A DNA stretch of 64,000 bases from Wolfiporia cocos (Eukaryota; Basidiomycota; Agaricomycetes; Polyporales; Phaeolaceae): contig JACCLO010000015.1 of the NCBI GenBank assembly GCA_029448655.1, positions 1,054,001-1,118,000 on the forward strand, read 5' to 3'. The notes under the pieces were generated by a model, which saw only the letters and a list, made by a program, of their open reading frames with translations, did no database searches and was not told the origin of the DNA. Shown piece after piece: positions 45,201-55,897 of the stretch. Both the position numbers and the translations under genes were made by a program. Within the stretch, counting starts at the first letter, position 1; each line of letters starts with the position of its first letter.

Positions 45201-45914
45201 ATGCGGACCCGTCTTTTGACGCTCTCATCCAGAACTTGTCTGAGCATGACCTCCAGAAGCTAACTCAGACTTCGAGCTTTCGACCTGCTACCCCTGTAAA
45301 CTGTGCAAGCTCTCCTATAATTCCCGCATGGAGCAGTCCATCGTACACTGCCCAAAAGCGAAGATATCGTCCCACTGGGCCCTCACCACCGTCAAAGCGT
45401 GCTCGACCGCTTCAAATCGGAAACAGCCCGTTTTCGCTGTCTTATTTGCAAACCAAGGTAGGTCGGATTGTGAAGTCGACTGCTAATACACCCTAATCTT
45501 CACTGTTAACAGCGTGGCGGCTACGGCAAAGTGGAGCCTAATGAACCTCTGTCCTACGCCGCCTTCTCAGACGAAGATGAGAAGAATGACCAGGACCTCA
45601 AGCAAGACAACGCTGCGTCAACATTCGAGGATGAACAATTCACCTTTGACTTTGATCCGAATCTATTCGAGATCGTGGACGATTCCTCCACAATGACTTC
45701 ATCTAAAGATCACAATGCCCCAGTCTTGCCTCAGGCGGAGTCGAGGGAGTTGGTAGGTAGCACTGCGAAGGAGGACAATATGGTGATCACGGCGTCGCAC
45801 ACGCAGAAAGACGAGCAGGAGGATATTCCGATAAATCCGTACCAAAGCGCCATAGACGAGTTAGAAGCATGGCTGAAGAGCGGCCAGGGTGTGGAATTTG
45901 TCGGCGAATGGTGA
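39240..45914 (+). CDS. HFM1: HFM1/MER3 meiotic DNA helicase
   Basis: A multi-exon gene encoding the Ski2-like helicase that promotes meiotic crossovers. Recognisable segments in order: MYEDDIADLAHEYG start; FGAFNAVQSACYDT; Walker A APTGSGKT (40296-40319); YVAPTK motif Ia; EKWDSLTRNW; DEVH box split by an intron (40950-41013); FIAVSATVPNIDDVASWLG motif III; PMLVFCSTRKG; HINSEVGLGTITD and FLFRRIQKNPNYYA (winged helix); LNRRPPFGYEVLAAL and IKLEKPIQSVVVYIS (Sec63 domain). These are followed by a CKHKCKEKTKCKH zinc cluster near 44660 and a basic, disordered tail ending FVGEW. Intron 1 is 39379-39445. Many introns remain approximate, and I did not verify every join, so an undetected lesion is possible. 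The start at 39240 keeps an acidic N-terminus like that of homologues. Confidence 0.85.
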
Positions 45915-46069
45915 TGGTGTGCTTGTGGACTTCTTGTGGACCCTCCTTCTGCTCTCAGCAATGACAATGCATATGAACGTTCAGGTACATGAATGATAAA
46001 TACAGTACTATAACAGATGATACACTAGCATGGAGGACAAGAAATGAATGAGCATGTCAAGATTCACGC
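45915..46069. other. Short intergenic gap between convergent genes
   Basis: HFM1 (plus) and the SNW1 copy (minus) end tail to tail here. The sequence is AT-rich and may hold both polyadenylation regions. Confidence 0.5.
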
Positions 46070-47060
46070 CCTGACGCTTTGTCCGGCTGCTGTCGCTTGC
46101 GAGAAGAACCACTGCAGTAGATCATCATTAGCACAGAAAAAGACCTGCAGTGACAAAGACACATACACTTCCATATCCAAACCCCGCTTCTTCCCACTCT
46201 TAGCCTTGTCTAGGAATTTGTCCAGGCCAAAAACATCGCCGGCATCCTTCTCGAGTTGCACTGGTCCTTCTCCGACCACCTGGTCCTTGGCGCCCTCGAA
46301 TCCGATTCGGGCCTGACCAAGACCCTGTCGTTGTCCAGCGCCTTGCCAATACCCTCCTCCGTACCCTCCCCAGGTTGCCCTTGGTGATTTTTCCACGAGC
46401 CTTGTAGATGGCAGCAGCAGCCGTTGAGCCGTGGAACAGCGGGCGATCGTACAAATTGTACGCTTCGTCGTCCGCGAACGAGCCTGAGAGCGACTCCCAG
46501 TTGAACAAGCGCGAATCGAGCATGCTCTCCTTCAACAACGTTGGCTTTGCGAGGCCAAGCGCAATCTTTTCTGAGATATCGCGATTTTGCTGGCGTGCGA
46601 GCATCCTGGCGCGCTGCTCCTGCCCCATATTGCTCGTACGCATCTCGCGCTCGCGCTTCTCCTGCCGCATCTGATCGCACAGACACGCCGCCGCTTTCGC
46701 TCCTGCTTCCATATGCGCCGAGTGAGAACTGTATCACTGCGGTGTGCTCCGCAGTGGGCTTGTTGTCGGAGACGCGTGAAGGAATGCCGGCATGCTCCTC
46801 ATGTGCGCGCTGCGCGAGCATGCGCAGGTTCTCCTCCTTCTACGCCTTCTCCTTCTCAGCCAGCGTTTGCTGCGTGAGCGCACGCTGCCGAACTTCCTCA
46901 CGAGCATGTCTGTCAGCGATGAAGAGTGCCTCAGAGAACTTGGCAAAGTTGTCGTTGATGTGGACATGGAGGATAGCACTTCAGCCCTGCACTATGTTAA
47001 GGTGTTTGATGTAACTCACATCCCTGCAAGCCGCGTCCATCTGCAGCAAGACGCTTATAC
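46070..47060 (-). pseudogene. Broken SNW1/Prp45 (SKIP) splicing factor copy
   Basis: Minus-strand segments match the SNW domain and C-terminus of SKIP/Prp45, a core factor of the activated spliceosome: YKRLAADGRGLQ, DVHINDNFAKFSEALFIADR, ARQQNRDISEKIALGLAKPT, DSRLFNWESLSGSFADDEAY, YDRPLFHGSTAAAAIYKARG, then GPVQLEKDAGDVFGLDKFLD and GKKRGLDMEV. The order is right, but the reading frame changes at least twice (near 46370 and 46330). A TAG at 46840-46842 interrupts the conserved EKEKA-KEENL helix, and the N-terminal half is missing upstream of 47060. Since SNW1 is normally essential, an intact copy should exist elsewhere. Assembly error is the alternative. Confidence 0.72.
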
Positions 47061-47198
47061 TTGAGGTTAAACCGGTGAGCACTGAGACTTGCGGTTAATG
47101 CAGAACGCTGAGTAGCCGCCGTGCCCGTTGCGCTTCCTGCGCTCTACGTCCTCTCCGAACAGGATGCCGCCGCCGCGGCGCGTGCCTAGGGCCTGCCC
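47061..47198. other. Junction between the SNW1 copy and the downstream fragment
   Basis: Composition changes abruptly from ordinary to very GC-rich here. The missing N-terminus of the SNW1 copy would be expected at this point. Confidence 0.4.
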
Positions 47199-48350
47199 GT
47201 GTACGGTAGCGTTGACGCCGGCGGTGCGTTCAGCTTCGCCGGCCAGCCCGCTCTCGGTGCGCAGGGCCAGCAGTGCCGCCCGTCCGTGCCGCAGCAAGGC
47301 CTGATGGGCATGGGCAGGGACGTGCGCCCCCGGGCAAGAGCGGCTCCTCGTTCGACCGCATCCTCAGCAAGCTCCAGGGCGAGCTCACTCTCTCGGCGGC
47401 GCGATTGGCGAGATCCAGGACACCCTCGGGGGCAATCTCGTGAGTGCTTCGCTTGGCGTCTGCTGCTCGCGGTGTGAACGCGCCCCCAGCCCCCGAACCT
47501 CCCGCCCTACCCCGTGATGCCTGCGCGGGCACAGCAGCAGCAGCAGCCCCTGCACCGCCGGCGCGTGTACCACCCCGCCGACGACGACGACGACGATGCG
47601 CGCAGCATCAGCACCGCCGCCACCCACGAGCTCGAGTGTGTCGACGAGGAGGACGAGGATCAGCTCGCCGCGGAAGAGCGCGCGAGGGATAGGGAGAGTC
47701 GATCATTGAAATCATCAACAAGTGGAGGAAGAGCATCGAAGGGCGGTGGAGCGGCATGCAGGAGGAATGGGACGACGAGCGCGAGCGGCTCCGGCGCATG
47801 AGGGAAGAGTGGGAGTCGCGCATGCGCGTCGTCGAGGACGGCGTCGGCAGCACGGTCGCGAAGCTCGAGTTGGGTCCCGTCACGCTCGCCTCCTTTCAGG
47901 CGCAGCACCCGCCAAACGGTAGTGCGCGTGCGAGCGGCGGCCTCATCACACCTCCGAGCCCCAGGAGTCTCTCCGCGGACTCCATGCACCCTCGGCAAAA
48001 GAGGAAACGCACGAGCACATCGCGCGGCCGGTCCCGCTCGCGGTCGTCTTCCAAGGGCTCACCGAGTGACGCGCCGTCTGCGGCGCTGGAAGACGTCGAC
48101 GGCCGCGCCGTGTCGCCGGGCGCGCGTGTGCGCTATCGCTCGCCGTGGTCGGCGGACGACTCAGACTTCGAGACGTTCTCGGCTGCGGACGGCGCGAGCG
48201 CGGCCGACAAAGGATGTCAACTAACGACGACCTCCGCACGGCAACAGATTCTCATCCGAAGGAACCCGCGGGTAACGTGGTCGATGACGGGCCATTCCTC
48301 GATGGCTGTAGCGTCGCTCATCACAACACCATGCAGTCCTGGCTGAACCC
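47199..48350 (+). pseudogene. GC-rich fragment of an unnamed basidiomycete protein
   Basis: Plus-strand pieces in changing frames read SSFDRILSKLQGEL, GAIGEIQDTLGG, then DDDDDDARSISTAATHELEC, WSGMQEEWDDERERLRRMRE (coiled coil), and a Ser/Arg-rich tail (SRGRSRSRSSSKGSPSD) ending YRSPWSADDSDFETFSAADG. I have seen this combination in uncharacterised basidiomycete proteins, with no function known to me. No single start codon serves all pieces, and shifts near 47390 and 47700 cannot all be explained by introns, so it is probably a broken copy like the neighbouring SNW1. Confidence 0.5.
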
Positions 48351-50000
48351 GTCGACGGCGGTGAGCATTTTCTGCTACTGAGTGCCGCCGCAGCGGCGGT
48401 GATATGGCGCATAAAACTCGACGTGTCTGTTCAACACCCAAGACCTGTCAAAATGGCCTCGCTTCGTCTGCAGCTGCCTACCACTACGTAATGTCTCCCT
48501 GTCTCTCAGCAGTAGTTTCAGTAACTGTCTTGTGTTTTCTTTCTCTTGTCTCTGATATATTTGTGCCATCCCACCGACGGAGACCCGTTCGTTGCCACCA
48601 TTGCATAAGTCCTGATCCGATTTGGACTGGTTAATAATTTCACGACCTTCATGACCAGCTGCATCAATATGATACTACTTTTCCAGCTGATGAGTTGCTG
48701 TGCACACACAATGGCAATGGACTGAGCCATCGGAATGCTTCTTGGCAATGGGTATGCCTGTGCAGTCCCTCCTGATTCGTTTTCTGTTGACTGCTTGGCT
48801 AGGAATGGTTCAGTGTGAGGTTCTGCTCACAAAATTGTCCTTCGTCCAGGGAAGTATTTGAAGTCAATCAGTAATGACGCCACTGCGGCCGCCGCATTTA
48901 CAGACGCGGTTCGAGGGATTTGCCCGGAAGCGGTGGCCCGTCTCCGAGCCCCAGGCTAGCTTTCCTGCACACACGCTACAGAAGCAGCGGCTGTGTGCAC
49001 CGTACAGGTCGGAACACCTCTAACGCCACGCTAGCAAGGTGGTTGACAGTCGGACGACATCTATCAGCCCAAGCTCATTCAGACTGACATTCCCTAAAGG
49101 TACACCCGAGACACTTGCCGTGCTAGTCGGAAATCCCTTCACTGCCTCTTTGGTATCAAGTCCTTGAATATCAGGTAGTCACGGAGACTCCCGCTCTTGT
49201 CATCTGGAATGAAGTCCAGCGTGTGCCCGCTGGAACTACTGTACATGCACCACCACACGGGCACCGTTCTGTGATGCCGCTCAAAGGGTTCTTGCCTTTT
49301 GCGGTGAGTACCAGGGCAATGAAATGAAGCAATGGTATTGCTCCCTTTACATCCTCCCGCAGTGCCCGGAAGGCCGCATCGGTGCGAGGATCAGGAATGC
49401 CCTGGTCCGTGTCTGCTCCTATCCATTACGTCTTACAAACACACAGGCAAATCGCTACGGTAGGAAGAGCCATCGCTGGGCAGACGTTTGGGTGCTCGCA
49501 GGTGAGCCAGTCTCGCTTTCCCGACACGAACGATATAAGCTCACCAGCTACCACTCCACCGATCGCCCCCTTACCTCATCCGAATACACCTCGAGGTATC
49601 GCAACCGTGCTGCTGCAGTGCGTGCACCTGTCCAGAACGGTGCGTCCACCCTGGTTTCAACCAGCAGTGACAGCGCCACGAGAATCGCTCTCTGGATGAC
49701 ATCCAATGCATCATGATAATGGTACGCCGTCAGGTCTAATTGCAGCCACCACACCGGACAGCGGACTTTCCAGTAGCGAAAGTTGGACACATTGCCTCGA
49801 GACAAGTCAGACCAGTCCAGCAACCGCGTTTGATATAGTCAGCAGGCATGCCATGAATGGGGCGCTGAATACAATGAATGGCCTGCGCACCTCTATGGTC
49901 ACTTGATACTTGAGAGAACGACATTTATAACCCGCATCAGTAATCTAAGTACGGTAGTGGCGGGCCGGAGCCCATGGGTGGTAAGTAGTGAGTGTAATGT
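48351..50000. other. No supportable gene; possible decayed minus-strand frame
   Basis: Protein-like scraps occur on the minus strand at about 49300-49820 (for example RYWKVRCPVWWLQLDLTAYH), but they are not continuous, have stops between them and match no family I know. The rest is spacer. Confidence 0.4.
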
Positions 50001-53000
50001 TAGGGTGCTGTGAGTAGTGTTGTTAGGGAGGTGCGAAGTACGGTTGTAAACGTAGAGAGAGTGATACGCGCCCCTATAGGGGGGCGAGTTGTGGGCTTAC
50101 CCTGGGTCGTGGACAAGGGGGGTAACGTCCGTTTTGAGAAACGCCTTGGAGTCCTGTATGAAACGAAGGATGGCTTTTCAGCCTCGCTTGGATTGGTACA
50201 GTTGATGACGGTCGAGGTGACGAGAGATCACTTGATACTTGAAACATGCTAATACGCGAGAAGGCACGCGCTCTGCATTGCTCATTGTCACGACGACCAA
50301 GTCGGCCAGCTTCCGACTCTGTTGAAGGTCGTTGATGCATTCTTGCAATGCGTGAGCGACTGGTGGCACTGTAATCGCAGCAACAGCGTACAGCGGTCAG
50401 ACATGGGTGAAATGGAATGCGTGCAGCGATGCACCTTTGCCCGGCTCCTGGGCCTGCATCGTCCCCACAAAGGCGTCGACGCTGCGCAGGACAAGCACGC
50501 ACGGTGCGCACTCCTCCGCTTATCAAATCTTGCGCGAAGCGATCCCTCCGTCTGCACATCGTTTTCGCCGATCACGTCATAGCAGTCCACCCAGCGAGCG
50601 TCACAGCTAGTCCATCGACTCACCATGCGAGCGTTGCGCAACGAGCCCGCACAGGCACGAGAAGCACTGTCCGGCCTCGCATCCGGCTTGAAAGCCACAT
50701 GCTCTGACCATTGCATCAGCTCGCAGCCCGATTGAACCAAGGAGGAGATACCCACTGAACCGGGGTACGTCCAATTAAACATCCGGCACGCGTGTGTGCT
50801 TGACGCCCGCCTGTGCGATGCGTGTCGCGGCAGGGCCGACCCAGCACCCGTGCGCGTCGTCCCGTGGCACGCTGAATGCCATGCTCGAGCAGTGCAGAAG
50901 CCACGCTCTGCGAGGTGCCGTGTTGGGCGCTCCGTGCGCTGACCTCCCATGCCGCGGGCACACGCAGGCCCATCCATCTGCACGTCCGATGGCCGCCCAA
51001 GCACGCACTCTCGTCGGGCCACGGAGGTGGACACCTCGCAGCGGCCACGTCTCTGGGTGAGTACTAGTACATGTGGCGCGGCGCTGCACTGCCGATGCAC
51101 GTGGTGCCTGCGGTGGAGCACCGCCGACTGCACTCGGATGCCCGCTGACGCTCGTCTCGCCGCTGCCCGCCCGCTGATGCCGCGACTGCGCCTGCTTCGG
51201 CCCTTGCCTGCACCGTCTCCCTCACAGTGCATGCTCCGCCCACCCTGCACCTCTTGCACCCTCCTCGAGTCGCCCATCCTGCTGCCGCCCGACCCCGCCC
51301 CGCCCTGCTCCCGACCCCGCCCCACGTCGTCGCCATACGCCGCACAGGCGACGGACGTGGGGACCGCAATGGCTGGAATGCCTCTTGCGGACCCCACCAG
51401 GCAGCACGGTCGCGGTCGCGTCTGCACAGTCGTGGGGTGCGTCCGTGCCCGCCTCCATCCCTCCTGTTTGCCCATTGCCGACACGGCGTGGGCATCTCGC
51501 CATGTGCCGAGACGCGCGCGCACTTTGGCATTGGCAGTCCGACACCCACCGTGTGAACGAGCGAGACGATCGCCTGGGTCGTTTCGAGCCGCAGATAGCA
51601 GATACCAGCCAGCGCACCGCACGCGCGCGCTCCAGAGCAACTTGGCATTGGCACAACGGCACCGAGCACACGCGGACGGCGCACACCCGCCTCTTCTGTG
51701 AAGAGGAAGACGGTTGCGCTCCGCGGGCGCGCGACCAAGCGAGGGCGACTACCGGCGCAGTAGGGCGCCCTGTGGGTCCTGGAGGGGCGCGTGCCGCCAT
51801 CCCATCATGATCAGCGCCGCCACCGCTCCGCGCGTCCGCCGGCAAGCCAGCCCAGACGAGCTCGCGGACCTGGGGGCGCGCAGGCGCCGGTACTTGTGCC
51901 TGTCTGCGCAGCATCGCCAAACACCAATACCAGCCGCGTCCCTCCGCGGAGGGATAGCAGGGATCGGGCGCGGCGCGACACAGCATGTGGCGCGATCAGG
52001 GATGCGCGGCGTGCGCAGTGGCGCGGCATCGCGGGCGGGGATCTGGGCGCGTTGAGTGCAGTGCGAGGTGTGGAGAGTGCGTGGGGAGGGCGATGTGTGG
52101 TCAGTGCGGAAAGGCGATGCGTGTGAGGGCCTCGGGCGATGGGTCCTGGCTGGCCCGGGCAAGGGACGGGTGCGGCTTCTGGCTTCTTGCTTCTGGGGCT
52201 GCGCTGCGTCCCGAGGCGAGACCGGGCGGATTACACGATCGACGGCCGATGCTCGCAGAAGCAGTGATGGACGCGGGGGCAATGCGCATCTTTGCTTCAC
52301 ATGGCAGAGCCGCGACCGAGAGACCGAGGAGACGGCGAGATTCTGATGGTACTCTATGCTGCGCAGCGCGGCGCGGTCGGACACGCTTCACTGCGGGAAG
52401 GCTCCATGTCCATCCAGTGGAGCCTGGTCTGGTGTTGCGCGCTGTGTCGGCGCAGGACAGCAGTTTGAGGCTGCGTTCTCCCCGAGAGAGATATTGAATC
52501 GCCTTGGAGCTGTTTGGGCGCGATTGTCATACAAAGCAACCTCTTAGTGATCACCAGAAATGACGAGAGCACTAGATCAGAGCTAGCATGCTCCAGGCGT
52601 GCATAGGGATCTTGAAAGGCGGCGACGCAGCGAGACGCAACCGGACGATCATAAGTCCGGATTGGAGACCAAGCTGCCGGAAGCATACGCGTATCCGACA
52701 TCCGCGGAGTCGCAGAGGCCCGGAGTCGGCTCTATCGAAGGTCGCAGAAGGTACGATGCGGTGCAGTGGAGATGGACAAGGGCCGCTTGTGGAGCAGTGC
52801 ACCAGCGCGGAATTTGCTGTACACTCACAGCTCCATCCGACATGGTGAGACGACCGTGGTCACCTGGTGAGAGCGTTTCAAGAATTGAGTCGGGGCGGGC
52901 AGATATCTGCAGGATGAAGTTGGGTGGCACTCGGATGGGATACCCGCAAGTCGGCAGTGTGAGTCTGGACGCGGTACGCTTCTAGTGGGCGACTCTGCAC

Positions 53001-53656
53001 GGCATATCGTACATGCACGGAGCAGGCGTGGATGCTTCGGCAGCGGCCCTATCATTACGAAGTATGGCGCGTGGCAGACATGAGCACTTTGTCAAGATCA
53101 GGTGTAGACAAAGAATCGCGTGTTCTTGCATAGCATCAGTCGCGACACTTGCACGATGGGGCGCGCAGCGTCGGAGATGAGCAGCGTGCGGATGCGCACA
53201 TGAGATGCACGGCAGACGCACACGTCGACTGCGCTCAGCCAGCTGGAAATGAAGCGCTGCACAACAATTTGGAAGATCGACGTTCATGTTGCCGGGGTCT
53301 CTATCGCCAGCGGCCATGTGCTGTCGCTCGCTTAAGGCGGCAAACGCGCGCGCACGCATCCACGTGTCACCTGGTGCACTCACCGTCGGCATGGCATACA
53401 CCATGCCAGACATGTCCGTGCAGTCTGTGCATGGTGTGCAACATGCCATGCATGGTGCATGATGCATGATGCATGATGTGCAGCCATGAGCTGATCAGCA
53501 GGTGTGCACTGTGCACATTGCACCCTAAGAAATTGATGTTTCAGAATCTCATAAATTCCACATAAGGCATGAAAGGAAATCAAATTGTGTTACATCCTAC
53601 TATTTAATCTGTCAGTACACCTCCTCTAGCCTGGCACTGTCTTTCCTATCATTTGC
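50001..53656. other. GC-rich region of overlapping frames, no gene assigned
   Basis: High GC leaves all six frames open for long stretches (up to 450 codons on the minus strand at 50288-51640). Their composition (Arg, Ala, Cys, His) is that of chance frames. One scrap on the minus strand, ITVPPVAHALQECINDLQQS near 50350-50290, looks more protein-like but lies between stops. Short GCATGAT tandem copies occur at about 53456-53478. Confidence 0.45.
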
Positions 53657-54309
53657 ATGCCAGTCACTCGCTCTCAATCCTCAATGCCTAATCAGTCAAT
53701 TGAAGTTATCTTGCCCAATGGGCAGAAGAGAACTCATATTAACAAAGGTGGGTCAGATTATTTGATATAACATTTCAATTAGACTAATGAAACCTAGCAC
53801 AATCATTGGATGACCTGAAAGCAGATCTAAAACAGCTTTTGGGACCTGATGTTTCACAAGACCTCATCATGGAATACAAGTTGGTAAATGGTATAGACAG
53901 TATGCCTTTGAATTCTGGTAAGTCATTTATCTGAATTGAGAAATTAATTCTAAATAAAATCATAGCATCAGAATATAAAGCATTCCATGCATTCATGTCA
54001 TTCAACAACATTCATTCTCTTACTGTCCACCTACATGTGGAATAGGAGTCAGAAGCTTTGCAGGAGGAAGTGCAGATTTTGAAGAAACAAACAGAAGAAG
54101 CAGTTACAAAACATGCTGCAGCTCTTAAGACAGGTATTCAGAAGACTTTATATCATCAATTGAAGAAGAAAATGGAGGGTCTTCTAACTATTGAGGAGAA
54201 AAAAGAGATTATAGCCAGAGCCATGACTGATGGAATAGAGGGTGGAATAGGGGCAGATATAGATGACATAGTAGGAGACATTGCAGAAGAGCTTAACTCC
54301 ATTGTATAG
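53657..54309 (+). CDS. Ubiquitin-fold-like small protein, in-frame UAG before a coiled coil
   Basis: Exons 53657-53747, 53798-53917 and 53966 onward are joined by 50- and 48-bp introns with good splice sites. The first product (about 95 residues, MPVTRSQSS start; a second ATG at 53684) reads IEVILPNGQKRTHI, QSLDDLKADLKQLLGP, LIMEYKLVNG and NIHSLTVHLHVE. This is the strand-helix-strand order of a ubiquitin-like or PB1-type fold. A UAG at 54043-54045 ends it, yet the same frame then runs 87 codons as a coiled coil (ESEALQEEVQILKKQTEEAV ... DIVGDIAEELNSIV). It could be a natural stop, a readthrough site, or a fusion gene broken by one mutation. I do not recognise the family. Confidence 0.5.
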
Positions 54310-55231
54310 AATGTAGAATACATTATTTACTCATTTCATTTGTTGTTCTCATCAAAAAACTTTGATGCAGAATCAGATAAGTTGTTATGGCCTTTTAGAG
54401 GCCTTGTGAATTGATTGTGAAATTTCCTTATGATATTACAGATTATTCTGGCCTAGCCAGCACAGGTAAAGGTAAAGAGCCTAATAATATACATATATAA
54501 TCTGTGACATTACAGAGCTATAACTGGGGTACTATTATGATATTCATTTAATGCCCTATTATTTCACCATTATGTGAGTACATGCTCCATACCACCAACC
54601 AGAGTGTGCCCCACATTCTGCCTGGCTATAAACCCCCAAGGAATCCATGTGAGTTGTGAGCCCATTTAATTTTATGGAACACTATTAAGCAATATTTTGT
54701 AAGCCTTTCCCCACTCCACATGAGCAAACAATTAAATCAAGAAACCCAACATCAGCTTCTGCTCTGTCATGATCTAGACATTTTTTGACAAATTAACCAC
54801 CATTTGATATTCAGGTAAAGGACTCCATGCTTTAGAGCCTTGCCTGTAACTTTCAGCCTGTACCAGGCTCAACCCCAGTAACGTGTGTTCTCTATCTTTT
54901 ATTGTTACTATTTTGATATGATGTACAATGATTATTAGGATTAGTGCAATCTCATCATAGTATTGTTTCTTTGACACAGACTCACCCTGAGCCTGTGGGA
55001 CTGGTCTTAGCCAGGGGAAGTCCTATGTGCTATATGCAAACACCTTGGGGTGACAGTAGGAACTCGTGCACGTGCAGTTGCGGGTGTCTCCGATCCAAGC
55101 ATTCGTGTAAGTGCCAGAGCCTCTCAACCCCTCACTGGCAACGTCCAGCTAAGGACACACCTAAAGGTATCGATGCACCACATACGCCTACACTACTGAA
55201 CGAGGAGGTCATGACATACCGACCACGTTGT
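54310..55231. other. AT-rich spacer, no gene seen
   Basis: Low-GC sequence after the small gene, with no coding signal. It ends at the LTR starting 55232. Confidence 0.45.
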
Positions 55232-55862
55232 TGACACAACTATCTTGTGGGACTCACCGATAGTAGACCTGCTTGGGTACTTGGTAAGTCGAGGTGAGGG
55301 GATAGGAGTAGCAGACGATATGAGAGGTAAAGTTGCCTATGTAAAAGAATAGAACTGAGGTATGTAAGCCTCAGTGCGTAGTCTTATATACATGTGGTGT
55401 TTGGTTCTACGGAAGGAGCCAAACAGACAGATGGTCTGTGCGCCGTATGGCACGAGAACGTTTAGAGTCCATTATACTAATAGACCGTGCTCGCCGGTAA
55501 TGGCCGAGCCAGTAAGAAGCCGTGTTAGAGACTGTAGGTCCCTATTGTTATGGTGGCGGAGTGTATGAGTAAGCGATGTAAGCATGCTGACATATACCGG
55601 TATCGGGATATGAGTAAGGCTGTGCTAAAAGCTTGTGATAATACTCGGGCCGCTTATGTAGTAGCTATGACTAGCGTGTTATGTACGCGTTGTTATGCTA
55701 CGATGACGTGTAAACGGAAAGATCCGTATTACGTAAGCTGTAACTAGTTAGTTAACAGCGGCATGTCGGCTTGTACACTTAAGTGTAGAATAACCCTTCA
55801 GGTATTCGTATAAATACCGGAAAAATAGGTAAAAATATGGGAAAAATGTCAGAACTGTGACA
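55232..55862 (-). repeat. 3' LTR of the dUTPase chromovirus
   Basis: A 631-bp segment starts TGACACAAC and ends GAACTGTGACA on the plus strand. It adjoins the pol-like frame, with the polypurine tract between them. TATATACATG near 55390 and the GAATAGAACTGAGG motif are shared with 2731-3660. Confidence 0.8.
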
Positions 55863-55878
55863 TAACCCCCTCTTCTAG
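55863..55878 (-). promoter_or_regulatory. Polypurine tract of the dUTPase chromovirus
   Basis: On the minus strand this reads AGAAGAGGGGGTTA immediately before the TGTCACAG start of the LTR. This matches the layout of the 10044 element and sets the orientation. Confidence 0.7.
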
Positions 55879-55897
55879 ATTAATCATCTCTGATTAA

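Noticed and set aside
50288..51640. 450-codon open frame on the minus strand
   Set aside because: GC content keeps all frames open here. The product is Arg/Ala/Cys/His-rich with no domain, and overlapping frames on both strands are almost as long.
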